Shown here: piece by piece, positions 10,963-21,600 of the stretch
Numbering within the stretch: the first letter of the stretch is position 1
How the letters are laid out: each line of letters starts with the position of its first letter
Source: Agelaius tricolor
Lineage: Eukaryota; Chordata; Aves; Passeriformes; Icteridae
DNA length: 64,000 nucleotides
Direction of reading: 5' to 3'
Assembly (NCBI GenBank): GCA_023055355.1
Contig: JALJCS010000056.1
Location: 2,293,814-2,357,813, forward strand
Translations under genes and position numbers: made by a program
The notes under the pieces: model-generated
What the model saw: the letters and a program-made list of their open reading frames with translations, nothing else
Told to the model about the DNA's origin: nothing
Databases searched by the model: none

Positions 10963-11469
10963 GGGCCACTGCTGTACACCCTCAGCTGCCGATTGACTTG
11001 GAAATCATCAGATCCTGTTTGGAGGGAGCAGTGGCCTTTGTCAGAGCCTCGAGTGGCAGCTTTGCTGGAACTGGTCAACCGTGAACTGCAAAAGGGTCAC
11101 ATAGAACCCTCCACCAGTCCATGGAACACCCCTGTGTTTGTAATCCCCAAAAGGTCCGGAGAGGGTTATCGTCTCGTCCACGACCTGAGAGAAGTGAACA
11201 AGACGATTCGACCCATGGGTCCAGTCCAGACACTGCTACCCATGAATTCAGCTATCCCTGAAGGACAGCCATGCGCAGTACTGGACATCAAAGACTGTTT
11301 CTTCTCGATACCCCTGCATCCAGACGACAGAGAACGCTTTGCCTTTTCCGTCGTGTTTCCAAACGGTAATCGGCCTAACCTCCGTTTCCAATGGAGGGTG
11401 CTTCCACAGGGCCTAGTGGACAGTCCGGTTATCTGCCAGATCACCGTGGACAGAGCACTGATGCCAGTC

Positions 11470-11472
11470 TGA
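11470..11472 (+). other. pol: In-frame TGA inside RT
   Basis: This stop falls between RT motifs LPQG and YMDD, with the same frame open on both sides. It is the only damage seen inside an enzymatic domain of this provirus. Confidence 0.93.
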
Positions 11473-13344
11473 CATTCCTACCCTGCCGCAACCATAATCC
11501 AATACATGGATGACATCCTAGTCGCTGCACCATCGACGAGCCAGGTGGACCACCTGGTGTCTGCGATCACAGAAACCCTCCGGGCCAACGGCTTCGAGAT
11601 CGCAAGCGCAAAGGTCAAGAGAGGACCCTGCGTGACCTTCCTGGGGGTGGGAATCACAAGCTCCTACGTGACTCCTCCCAAGGTAAGGATCACCCGGGAC
11701 ATCAGGACACTTCACGATGTGCAATGCCTGGTGGGATTGCTGCAGTGGGTCCGCAATGTCGTCCTGATCCCCCCCGAGGTCATGGATCCTTTATATGACC
11801 TCCTGAAGGGACAACACCCCTGGGAACCCAAGGAGCTGACACCACAAGCGGCGAGCTCCCTCGATTTCATTGATCAGCAGATGTCCACTAGCACGCTGGC
11901 CAGGTGGAACCCGGCCATGCCCCTGGACTTATACATACACTTCACACCAAAGGGCGGAGTGGGGGCACTGGCACAAGGGCCTTCTGAAAAGGCCCGGCCG
12001 ATCCAATGGGTGGTCCTCGGGAGACCTGCCCGTGCGTTCTCCCCAGGAGTCGAATGCGTCGCTAACCTCATCAGGAAAGGCAGGAAACTCGCCCTGAGAC
12101 ACCTAGGAACCGAGCCGACAAGAATACATCTTCCCTTTCGCAAGCAACCGTCTGCGGAGTCACCCGCAATTTCAGAGCACCTAGCCCTTGCTCTCACCGG
12201 CTTCAGAGGAGAAATCTCCTACTCAGCAAAACCACCCTGGACTCGGCTGCTGACCATCATCGACATAGACATACCGCCAAAGGTCAAGGAACACCTCAAT
12301 ATAGTAACAGACTCTATATTCGTGGCAAGGCTTTGCCTAGCCATGGCAGGACCAGGTGTATCAACATCTACAGCAGCCCTAATGCTGGAAGAAGCGCTCT
12401 CTTCACGACAGGGCACCGTATCCATCATTCACGCCAACAGCCACGACCCAATCAAAGGTTACTTCCAGACAGGCAACGACAAGGCGGACGCCGCAGCAAA
12501 AGGTGTATGGACGTTGCAGGAAGCTCGCCAGCTGCATGAATCACTCCACATCGGGGCCAAGGCCCTGGCGAAGAGGTGCGGGATTTCGACAGCAGACGCA
12601 AGGCATGTGGTGGCTACCTGTCCTCACTGCCAGAAGTCACCCCTGTGGACCAGTGGGATCAACCCGAGAGGTCTCAAGCCTTCACAAATCTGGCAGTCGG
12701 ACTTCACCTTGTGTCAACTGCTGAAGCCCCGAGCGTGGCTTGCCGTGACGGTGGACACTTTCAGAGGAATGATCGTGGCCACACAGCACCCCAAAACTAA
12801 CTCTAAAGCCACAATTCAGCACTGGCTGACAGCCATGGCGTGGCTTGGCATCCCCAAGCAGATAAAAACTGACAACGGTTCCAATTTCACCTCCAAACCA
12901 GTGCAAGAATTCGCCTCGAAATGGGGCATCACACTAGTACAGGGTATCCCATATAACAGTACTGGGCAGGCCATAGTAGAGCGGGCGAATCAGACCCTGA
13001 AAACCAGGCTGGAGGTGTTGGCAAAAGCAGAGGGTTTTGCCAATTCTATTCCCCCGGGAGATCAGGCACGCATACTAGCAACTGCTTTGCTAGCACTGAA
13101 TCAGTTTCCCAGGGGGGATGAAACAAACAGCCCTGTCCAAAAACACTGGGCCACCAAAGCGCTAGAGGAAGGCCCACAGGTTGCAATTAGAAATGAGCTA
13201 GGTGAATGGGAACAGGGCTGGAGGTTGATGCTCACGGGACGAGGGTACGCAGCTGTCAAAAAGGACGGCGAAATTAGGTGGTGTCCACTTAGGTCAATCA
13301 AGCCTGACCTTCACAGTGGGCGGGACAAGACTGATGAGAACTGT

Positions 13345-13360
13345 GAGTTTCTATTTACAG
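13345..13360 (+). promoter_or_regulatory. Candidate env splice acceptor
   Basis: A pyrimidine-rich 'tttctatttacag' ends in AG at 13359-13360. The next base, 13361, starts a codon in the env frame, and an ATG follows at 13364. Together with the donor after 8242 this forms a phase-compatible subgenomic env splice. Confidence 0.6.
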
Positions 13361-13363
13361 GAC

Positions 13364-15286
13364 ATGCTTATTGGCCGTCCCCGGGATGTGTACGTTCCCC
13401 TCCCAGAGGAAAGTGACAGCCCACCGAGCCACCGGACAGCACCTGAGAGACCCACACGGGCGAGACCCAAGCAGCCACGATGTTTCTGCGTGATCATGTT
13501 ATTGGGGCTTGTCACCGGAGGGCAAGCCAGCCCAGACTACTACCCTCATCAGCCCTTCAGGTGGGTCATGCAACATGTTGCTGGTGACAAGGTGCTCAGA
13601 GTCATCACCACGCCGAATGCCCCATCCTTCGTGCTTCACATCACCGACCTGTTTCCAGAACAACCAAAGGTAGACCCCTATTCTTCACACGCCACGCACA
13701 TGTACCTATCTTACTGGTGCCCAGCCTCAAACCCAGGAAAAAGTTATTGCAATCGCCCAGGGTGGGGATACTGTGGGCACTGGGGCTGTGAAACAATAGT
13801 TACAGACGCCAGGCCATCAGGACCTGGGTGGGACCCACAAGAGCCCGACAGATTCCTACAGTTCACCTGGGCACCCACAGGTTGCAAAACACCCGTCTTC
13901 CTCCAGGGAAGTTTCTATCGAAACCACCATAAAGTCCCCAAATTTCGGAAATGCACTCACTATAACATGACAGTTTTACAGCCGAATCACCCTAGCTGGG
14001 CCGTGGGCAAAGCATGGACAGTAGTCCTTCAAGGGTCAGAAAAGTGGGTGAATGTGCGAATTACCAGATTCCCACCGTCAGCACCCAGAGCAGTCGGGCC
14101 CAACAAAGTGATCAAAAGCACACAGAAAGGGAAAAACATGACCTACCCCAAAGCCTTGCCCACAAGGGTCACCGACGTCCCGACTGGCGATGAGGAAGCC
14201 TTCCAGATAGGCCAATCAGCCAGGTCAGGCTCGAACCCAATCTTTCGCATGTTAGAAGCTACCTTTTTATCCCTGAATGAATCTAACCCCAACCTAACCG
14301 AGTCCTGCTGGCTTTGCTACGATGTTAAACCCCCCTTTTACGAAGGAGTCGCTTTAGATACCCCCTTCAGCTATTCCACAGCAGATGCCCCTCGCCAGTG
14401 CAGATGGGACACACCCCGCAAAGGAATTACCCTGAGTCAAGTCACAGGTCAGGGCAGATGCTTTGGCAATGCAACCCTAGCTAAGCGGAAAGGCGACATC
14501 TGCACCAAAGTAGTTGAGCCCGACAAGAAAAATAGTAAGTGGGTAGTCCCATCCACATCTGGGATGTGGGTTTGCCAGAGATCTGGAGTAAGTCCCTGCG
14601 TGTCTCTTGCCAAATTCGATAACTCTAACGACTTTTGTGTTCAAGTTCTGATCGTCCCTAGGATCCTGTACCACTCAGACGAAGAGGTGTATCACCTTTC
14701 CGAAAATAACAACCGGGTCCACAAGAGAGAAATATTAACAGGTATAACTATCGCAATGCTGCTCGGCCTAGGAGCAGCTGGAACGGCAACAGGTGTCTCA
14801 GCCCTAGCAACTCAACACCAAGGACTGTCCCAGCTGCAGATGACCATCGATGAGGACCTGCAGAGGATCGAGAAATCCATTTCCTTTCTAGAAAAGTCAG
14901 TCTCCTCGCTCTCAGAAGTGGTCCTGCAGAACAGGCGAGGACTGGATCTCCTGTTCATGCAGCAAGGGGGCCTGTGTGCCGCCTTGAAAGAGGAATGTTG
15001 TTTCTACGCTGACCACACAGGAGTCGTTAGAGACTCCATGGCAGAACTCCGAAACAGACTGGCTCAGAGACAGAAAGACAGGGAAGCCCAACAGAACTGG
15101 TTCGAATCCTGGTTCAATCAATCACCATGGCTAACCACCCTAATTTCTACCCTAATAGGTCCATTGGCAATGCTGCTTTTAGCTATTACCTTCGGGCCAT
15201 GCCTGCTGAACAAGCTAGTCTCATTCGTTCAGGCCCGCATAGAACGGGCTAGCATCCTGTTCGTGGGACAGCAACAATTACTGTGA
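13364..15286 (+). CDS. env: Retroviral envelope glycoprotein, intact frame
   Basis: The frame is open from about 13316. ATGs occur at 13334 and 13364; the latter is chosen because it follows the likely splice acceptor. A polar, Arg/Pro-rich leader precedes a hydrophobic signal segment at about 13481-13528. The surface subunit carries a CWLC motif at 14306-14317 and several N-glycosylation sequons. A basic cleavage site (RVHKR, 14714-14728; no Arg at P4, so not a canonical furin site) precedes a hydrophobic fusion-peptide region. The transmembrane subunit has CX6CC at 14975-15001, next to an immunosuppressive-domain-like segment, and a membrane anchor at about 15131-15211. CWLC with CX6CC defines gammaretrovirus-type envelopes with an isomerisable SU-TM disulphide. 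This contrasts with the alpharetrovirus-like gag. Confidence 0.94.
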   Translation: MLIGRPRDVYVPLPEESDSPPSHRTAPERPTRARPKQPRCFCVIMLLGLVTGGQASPDYYPHQPFRWVMQHVAGDKVLRVITTPNAPSFVLHITDLFPEQPKVDPYSSHATHMYLSYWCPASNPGKSYCNRPGWGYCGHWGCETIVTDARPSGPGWDPQEPDRFLQFTWAPTGCKTPVFLQGSFYRNHHKVPKFRKCTHYNMTVLQPNHPSWAVGKAWTVVLQGSEKWVNVRITRFPPSAPRAVGPNKVIKSTQKGKNMTYPKALPTRVTDVPTGDEEAFQIGQSARSGSNPIFRMLEATFLSLNESNPNLTESCWLCYDVKPPFYEGVALDTPFSYSTADAPRQCRWDTPRKGITLSQVTGQGRCFGNATLAKRKGDICTKVVEPDKKNSKWVVPSTSGMWVCQRSGVSPCVSLAKFDNSNDFCVQVLIVPRILYHSDEEVYHLSENNNRVHKREILTGITIAMLLGLGAAGTATGVSALATQHQGLSQLQMTIDEDLQRIEKSISFLEKSVSSLSEVVLQNRRGLDLLFMQQGGLCAALKEECCFYADHTGVVRDSMAELRNRLAQRQKDREAQQNWFESWFNQSPWLTTLISTLIGPLAMLLLAITFGPCLLNKLVSFVQARIERASILFVGQQQLL

Positions 15287-15429
15287 ATTCAACAGGGAAC
15301 GCTGCCAGTCACCAGAGACTTGCCTAGCAGAAACTTACTCAGGTTTCCCAAGACCCTTTTCCCCTAATCAGATCTCAACTTCCTACCTCATTTCAGTGCC
15401 TATGTATAAGACTACCTCGTTCATTTGTG

Positions 15430-15445
15430 AAAGAGGGGGGGGAAG
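15430..15445 (+). promoter_or_regulatory. Polypurine tract
   Basis: AAAGAGGGGGGGGAAG lies directly against the 3' LTR, the expected position of the plus-strand primer. Confidence 0.9.
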
Positions 15446-15811
15446 TGTGGTAGGCCAGGGACAGGCGTTCGGAAGATTTCGGGCTGTAACGGAAAGTTAC
15501 AGGAATCCTTCTACCCCCCTCCCCATAGATAAGGATCACCCTTGGAATGTAGCCAGACGTGTAGCCCCCCTAACCTATGCATGCCAGTAACTTTCCACTC
15601 CATACTAACCCTAGAAAGTATAGCCAAACCCCTGTCTGACGTAGAGAGACCCCTTAGTCCATAAATACCCTTAAGACCCCTCAATAAAGGCCTTTAACCG
15701 TCCACCACATTGGTGTCAGCGTCCGTTATTGGCCACAAGGGATCCCACAAAGGAGATCGAAGTGCTGGGCCCCTGAAACCAGGTCATCGCGGCCTTCACA
15801 AGAAGGCAACA
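15446..15811 (+). repeat. 3' LTR of provirus
   Basis: 366 bp, collinear with the 5' LTR, with four substitutions and no indel. The poly(A) signal AATAAA is at 15683-15688. It is followed directly by the CACCTG target duplication. Confidence 0.96.
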
Positions 15812-15817
15812 CACCTG
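15812..15817. repeat. Target-site duplication of provirus (right copy)
   Basis: CACCTG, identical to 7716-7721. Confidence 0.93.
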
Positions 15818-16678
15818 CCCCCCCCAAATTTCACCCCCTGGGGCCGAGGGGTCTCAAGAACAGAGATCTTCTCCTCCACTGAAGATCGAGGGCACCAACC
15901 ACCCTCCTCACCCGTCGTCTCTGTTCACGCACTCTTTCACATAACATCACTGAACTCTCTTGGCTCTAATCCATTGCCTCCCTGCTAAATGCAGTCTCTG
16001 TGTCACAGGAAAAATGGTTCTGTCCATGGCTATACAAGAAAAGTCCAGCCAAAGGCCACTCCATGACCTCCTGCCACCTAAGATTCTTCTTCACTTCTCT
16101 GGTGGCCCATTTCCTCTTATCTTGTCTCTATCTCTCTTCTCATTCAGCTCCAGGAGGATCAGCATTTGTAGGGTTTCCATCATCCAAGAAAAGGGGTAAA
16201 AATCTCAGGCTCTGCCTGTCCAGAACTCCCACAGCTGCCCTGCCGGGCACCTTCTCAACACCCCCGCTTCTCCTTCTCGGCCGGCCGCGATATCAAATTT
16301 CAAGGTGGCACAGGCACGGACACCGGCTCTCCCTCTCTCTCTCTGGGGGGCTGGCTGCCCGATGACTCTCCAATGTTCCTCCACCCTTCCATCCTGCAGG
16401 GGCCTTCACCTCCCTTCTCTGTCCAAGGCCCTACCTCACCTGGCCGCATGGCTTCCCCTCCCCCGCCCAGCCTGCAGCCAGGCAGGGGAGGTCTGACCTG
16501 TTTCACCGCTGGAACCCAAGAGAAAGTTTTCCTGGGAGTTCTCTGCTTTTAACCCCCTGTGTTCTCCGAGGCATATCCATGTCCTCAGTGGCCACACCAC
16601 GTGCCAATATTCAAATCTGAGCACCTATTGGTTTGACCACAGCATCCCAAAAAGCTCACTTCCTCTCAAACCATGACA
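15818..16678 (-). mobile_element. Solo LTR, right part (split by provirus)
   Basis: Continuation of the LTR begun at 7162. It ends in the complementary 13-bp terminal repeat at 16666-16678. The segment at about 16607-16665 is the reverse complement of the copy at 39103-39170 (shared 'accaataggtgctcagattt'). Confidence 0.8.
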
Positions 16679-19559
16679 CTCTTCAATAATTTCCTTCCCT
16701 GAAATTCATCTGCATTTGCTCCTTTGTCCAGAGTCCCCATTTATTAGTGAAGGTATACTCTATCTATGCATTAGAATATTCCATTAGAGTGTGTGACTCA
16801 TACTTGCTAGTTAAAATTAGCTGGAGCAGAATGGATAGTTACAGTTGCGTGTATACAATAGTCTTATTTTGGCAAGTTTTCTTTAGACAATGTTGAAGCA
16901 ACATTAGCAAATAGGAAGTACAGCTTGCAGCAGGGAAGGACACTCTTCTGCTTTCTCAAGTTTCCTGTAGTTAAATAGACGCCAAAAGGCTTTTCCTAGT
17001 ACTACTACTGTCTTGTAGGAATACTTGATCTAATCCTATCTTTGATCAAATTACTAACGGGTTACTTTTCTACAAGGCAGAACGTTTTTCTTTTAATAAT
17101 ATGTATTTTGTAAGGTGGAAGCATGAACTTGGGCACCAGTCACGTGGAATGTACTCCTGCTTCTTAATAAGTTTCACAACCTTCATTAGAAAATATTGAC
17201 TCTGTAACTTCAAAAGAAGAACTCTGGGCATCTTCATTCTATTGATGTAATTGTTTTTCTGCCATGCTGGTATTGTTTTCTATCATTTTTACCAACAGAA
17301 ATATTTTTCCCTGACACCTATGGAAAATACCCATGTTTACTCAATAGTGCAGCATCAGTCCATTGTTTAGAATGATTTCAACATGGTCCCAAACATATCG
17401 GACAGCTAGACAGCAGAGGTTAGCAACAGGGAATGGGAGTAACTTCTGAACCGTTTCAGTAGATTTCCCAGGAAGGGCTTGCTTTCTGCCACTGCAAATT
17501 TTCCCAGAGATTTTGTCTGGTGAAGAGTTGCATCAAAAGAGTATTTTTGCCCAAACCTTGGGGCAAGCTCTGTCTCCGATTTACTAGTGAATGCAAAGAG
17601 GGTGAAAGTGCTGCTTCAAAGCCCTCTGTGCGCTTTCTGTACCAAGAGGGGGGGTGACCCCAGAAATAAGTTTTGACCTCTCTTCAGAACACAAGGCATG
17701 TCATCACCTCATTCATCTTCTTCTGGGACTCATAGCATCTTAAGACGAAGAAGCTCTCTTGCTTGCTGAAGTGCGTTCAGCAAAAAAACCTTGTCTCATC
17801 AGCAGATTTGAACACAACTACAGTCGAGTCAATTCCAATGCTGGCAGGGCAATACTCTACCCCACTATTAGAAGACTGTGTAAAACTATTTTTGTACAAA
17901 GTAATCGGAGGGAAAAATAGAATTGGGAAGAACTGCACATTGTTCTGGAAAAAGCCTCCTGCCTCAGTCTTACAGACATCATTTGCTGGTATCATTTTTA
18001 ATAGTTGGGGTTTTTTAAATTTTGTATAAGAAAAATTATTACTGCACCTTTATGTTTCCTTAATAGAAGTACAGCCATTTCTTAATAGAATAGAAGTAAG
18101 CCATTTGGATATGTACAAATGGTCTTTTCAAATACATATGCTATAGCACACTGTGAAAGTAATTGGCTATAAAGAGAAATCTAAAGGTTTAAAAAGATTT
18201 TGGAAGAAAGTAAGTCTAAGGTGATAGAAGAAGAAGAAAACAGCAGTTTTCTTCTGGTGAAAAAAAAACAAAGGGAGGACCTTGTACAGTGGAGATGTAT
18301 TATTTGACTTCCTGAAAAACTGAGTAGGTTTGCTATTGCCAATGGTTTTCATTAGGAAGGAAGAGATTCCTTTGGCAAAAAAACCCTTCAAATTGACTTG
18401 ACAAAAATGTTATGACACTTAACTTCACCAATCCTGAAGAAAAATTCTCATCACTTGATCTGGAAATCATGATGGTAATGGAGACAAGGATGTCTAAGCC
18501 ATGCCATCAGGAACATAAAAAAGCATTAGAATGCAGGTAAGACTGAGCTCCTGAACTAGTGTGAAGAGAATGCAAGAAAGACATTTTCCTTTAAGAGTCT
18601 TCAGGATGGAGAGCGGATCAAATTTTTTCATGTGAAGTATTTCTGAATAGAATGAATCTTCAAAATCACATTGTTTTCCAAAACCTGTCTACAGTATCTC
18701 TTACCATGATACACAGTTCCTATGAAGAGAAAAAGCAAAGCACTTTTTTCCAAACTGTTGTGCACTCTTAAGCAATCTACAATAAAAATAGTATTTTTTC
18801 ATGCTGGGAATGATGTTAATTACAAAAAAGCCTTGTAGCACACTTGGCACTGTGGTCTCTTGATTAGCATAGCTTTTTATTCATCAAACACGTTTCACAT
18901 TGACTATTTTTCTCTTTTAAATAACGGCATCTTTGTACTTATGCAGCATCCATGAAGAATTTCTTGGGTGTTATTTTGTACCTGATCCTAAATGGCAGGT
19001 TCTGCATTCTGCCATCTGTCTAGCTTTCCCATTTGATGCAGCTTCTGAGAGGTATTTTCAGAATCGAGGACTACTTGCAAGAATGATGCTAAATCCATGC
19101 ATTTTACTCCTTGGTTAATGCAAAACTATTTTTCCTTTACACTTCAATGAGAACAGGAAAATAATGATGGTGAGTTCAATCCTTAGAGTAATCCAAAGAG
19201 GACTATTATCATCATTAGAAACCAAGCAAGGTGTATTTATTGCACATGCAGTACAACCACTAATGCAAATTACCCTGTAAATTCAAAAGGAATCTGTATC
19301 ATAGGAGTGGATGGACTGTTTCTATTGATATTTTGCTTAAAGCAGAAAATTAATTCTTTTGACAGCCAACTCATGATTGCAAGCTCACTTTCAACTACAG
19401 CTTTCAACCAGATGAAACATGTCTGTTTATAAAACGATACAGTACAGTACACAATAGCAAGTCAGGTCATAGACATTCAAAAGAGAAAAACAGCTCAAAG
19501 GACAGATTCATTCACATCTACAAGCCCTCAAGAGTGTACAGGTCAAATGTCCCCAGAAA
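16679..19559. other. Intergenic, nothing assigned
   Basis: AT-rich DNA upstream of PAIP1. The longest chance frames (up to 88 codons near 17763) have no recognisable homology and no exon-like borders. Confidence 0.5.
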
Positions 19560-20690
19560 ACTAGGCTGGTGGCGCAAATTCTCTATGTTGGCACCAGCAG
19601 AAGCAGCTGCTATCTTTATAGGATGCAATCTTGCTTACATCACCCTTCAGAGCAATCTTCTGTACAGGTAACTTGCTGCTGCATGATCTGAGATTTTTCC
19701 TAAGACACTTTGTAGCCTCCTTGGCCTAGGAAATTTAGAAAACTGATAGTCAATTCTATGTACTTTTCATTAGTTTCAGTTGCTAGCAAGATGTCATTAA
19801 CATACTGCAGGACCGACCCTTTGGGGTTCTCCTTCTTCCAGACCTCTAATTATTTTGCCAGTTGGTTCCCAAAAATCCTTGGACTATTTCTAAATCCTTG
19901 CAGTACCACAGTCTAGGTAAGCTGTCTTCTAGCCAGTTTGAAGATTTTCCCACTCAAAGGCAAAAATGCCCTGACTTTGCTTATCAAGAGGTATGCAAAA
20001 GAAGGCATCCTTCAAATCTATCACTGTAAACCATTGGTGATACTGCGTAAGGGCTGTTAACAGGGTATAGGGATTGGCTACAACAGGGTGGGTATCCTGG
20101 CCTATTTGATTCATCATTCATAGGTCTTGCACCAACCTGTGCTTATCCATCCCAGGCTTTTTAACTGGCAAGATGGTAGTGTTATATTCTGATTCACATT
20201 CTATCAATAATCCAAATTCCCTGAAATTTTCTATTAGACTCTTGATTCCCCTTCTAGCTTCTATTTTAAAGGATATTGTTTCTGCCTTACAAGCTTTGAT
20301 CCAGGTTTTAGGGTAACGCTTACAAGCTGAGCTTGTCAGGAACGGCCTGGGGTTCTGCTGGCCCAAACTGGGGTGTTACTGCATTTTCTACTGCTTCCGG
20401 TATTCCTCCAGAATTGTCTGGTTCCAGTGTTCCCTGCAACATAAAAGTCCTTGCCTCAATGATTTTAATCTCCAGTACAAATAATTGTACTTCTCCATCT
20501 TTAAATACAATCTGAGCCTCCAATTTACTTAACAGGTTGCTTCCCAAAAGAGGAACCAGACACTCTGACACATATAAAAGTTGGTATGTTAACTTTGTTG
20601 GCTTAAATTTACAATCTTGCCTACAACTTTTCCACACAAACCCCTTTGTTGTGAAAAACCATATATGCACAGTGTAGCATGATGCTTTTA
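19560..20690 (-). pseudogene. Decayed ERV pol (protease and RT) relic
   Basis: The minus strand encodes pieces of a gammaretrovirus/class I ERV-type pol. A protease C-terminal segment is near 20515-20570 (PLLGSNLLSKL). RT pieces run down from 20366, with the active-site region VIDLKDAFFCIPL near 20000. A degenerated catalytic box (YVND instead of YVDD) is near 19800-19815. Several stops and frame changes split it. No LTRs were found flanking it. It is much older than the provirus at 7.7-15.8 kb and belongs to a different lineage. Confidence 0.8.
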
Positions 20691-21039
20691 AAAGCAGACA
20701 CCTATAGCTACAGGTTTCCTAGCATGTGTAGCTGCAATCTTGGTCCTGTTATGGTCACAGTATGCTATTACTTCCTGTAGGAAACAATTACAAGAGAATA
20801 TTGTCTTTTTGAAAATGCCATTTCCAATCTTTTGTTATTTTTGAGGAAGGTGTGACTCAAATAGATCCCGAGGCCTCAGAACCAGCTGCTGACACAAACA
20901 AACCACAGACTTGTTTGTTTTTGGAAGTCGAGCCCGTGTTGGGGGAGAAGAGGGGCAAGCTGACTCATCAGTTCTGAACAGATGAGGTTGGCTACACAGC
21001 CTGACATCCAGGCGAGAGCCTTTAACTCCGAGCAGCCGA

Positions 21040-21600
21040 GCTGATGAGGACAACTCTCACAAATACCACGCCTGACCCAAACCTGCAGGTGCCTATGGCG
21101 TCTGGCGGGCCGGAGTCTTGGCTGCCTGGCGGAGCGTGCTCCTCCCCCTCTCGGCGGCGGGTGGTGCTAGGCCTCAGTGCCACTGAGGTTGCTATGGCGA
21201 CGGGTCTTGAGAGGTCGCGAGGGGGCGCTGTGAGCCGGCCTAGGTTGCGACCATCGTGGCGGTGTGTGTGGGGGTGAAACTGAAAGTGAAGTGCTCCGGC
21301 CGCGGATAAGCGAGATTGAGTCGCTGGCTCCTTCCCATGAGCGCCTGAGCCACCCCGACCCGAGTATGTCGGATAGTTTCGACCGAGCTCCAGGTGCTGG
21401 CCGGGTCTGGGGTCGAGGTGGCGCTGCTCTCAGCGGTGCGGACGCGTCGGAGAGTGATGGTGGGGCCTGTCCTGGGGGTAGTGGTTCCCACAGTACAGCC
21501 TCGGCCGAAAAGCAGCATAAAACAGGCGGCCTCTTGCTGCAGCAGGAACCCTTGCGACCTCCGAAGACAGCGCCGCTGAGCACCGGAAACGCAGGTACTG
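21040..21600 (+). promoter_or_regulatory. PAIP1: PAIP1 CpG-island promoter and 5' UTR
   Basis: A sharp rise in GC and CpG content surrounds PAIP1 exon 1. No TATA box is obvious. Two motif matches stand out: an RFX X-box-like GTTGCTATGGCGAC at 21188-21201, and an IRF/ISRE-like GAAACTGAAAGTGAAG at 21276-21291, about 75-90 bases upstream of the start codon. The transcription start is not determined. Confidence 0.7.
21366..21594 (+). CDS. PAIP1: PAIP1 coding exon 1
   Basis: Begins with ATG and the family-specific N-terminus, and ends in phase 1 before donor GTACTG. The low-complexity Gly/Ser/Pro content is typical of this poorly conserved region. Confidence 0.88.

Larger units (their letters stand above)
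10963..13416 (+). pseudogene. pol: Retroviral pol (RT-RNase H-integrase), interrupted
   Basis: Pol lies in the same frame as protease. RT has the catalytic motif DIKD (11284-11295), LPQG (11401-11412) and YMDD (11503-11514). An in-frame TGA at 11470-11472 separates LPQG from YMDD, so an active RT cannot be made without read-through. RNase H follows (TDS and GNDKAD motifs near 12309 and 12476). Integrase has an HHCC zinc finger (His at 12535 and 12547, CPHC at 12619-12630) and a D,D-35-E triad with codons at 12700, 12871 and 12979. The frame from 11473 to 13416 is otherwise open and overlaps the start of env. The break appears to be a single substitution; no frameshift was seen. Confidence 0.93.
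7722..15811 (+). mobile_element. Young endogenous retrovirus (complete provirus)
   Basis: An 8,090-bp provirus: 5' LTR, PBS, leader, gag, frameshift signal, pro, pol, env, PPT, 3' LTR, flanked by a perfect 6-bp duplication. The LTRs are equal in length (366 bp) and differ at four sites (7744/15468, 7934/15658, 7955/15679, 7965/15689), 1.1 percent. This implies a recent insertion, on the order of two million years if a rate of 2-3e-9 per site per year is assumed. The coding regions are almost free of damage: gag, pro and env are open, while pol carries an in-frame TGA in RT plus a TAG at the PR-RT boundary. It is inserted into an older minus-orientation LTR. Gag, TSD length and splice layout look alpharetroviral; Env looks gammaretrovirus-type. 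Confidence 0.95.

Noticed and set aside
17763..18029. 88-codon frame upstream of PAIP1
   Set aside because: No homology, conserved motif or exon borders; within chance length for AT-rich DNA.
19929..20670. Functional protease/RT gene on the minus strand
   Set aside because: Frames are broken into short pieces and the catalytic box is degenerate (YVND), so it is an old ERV relic.
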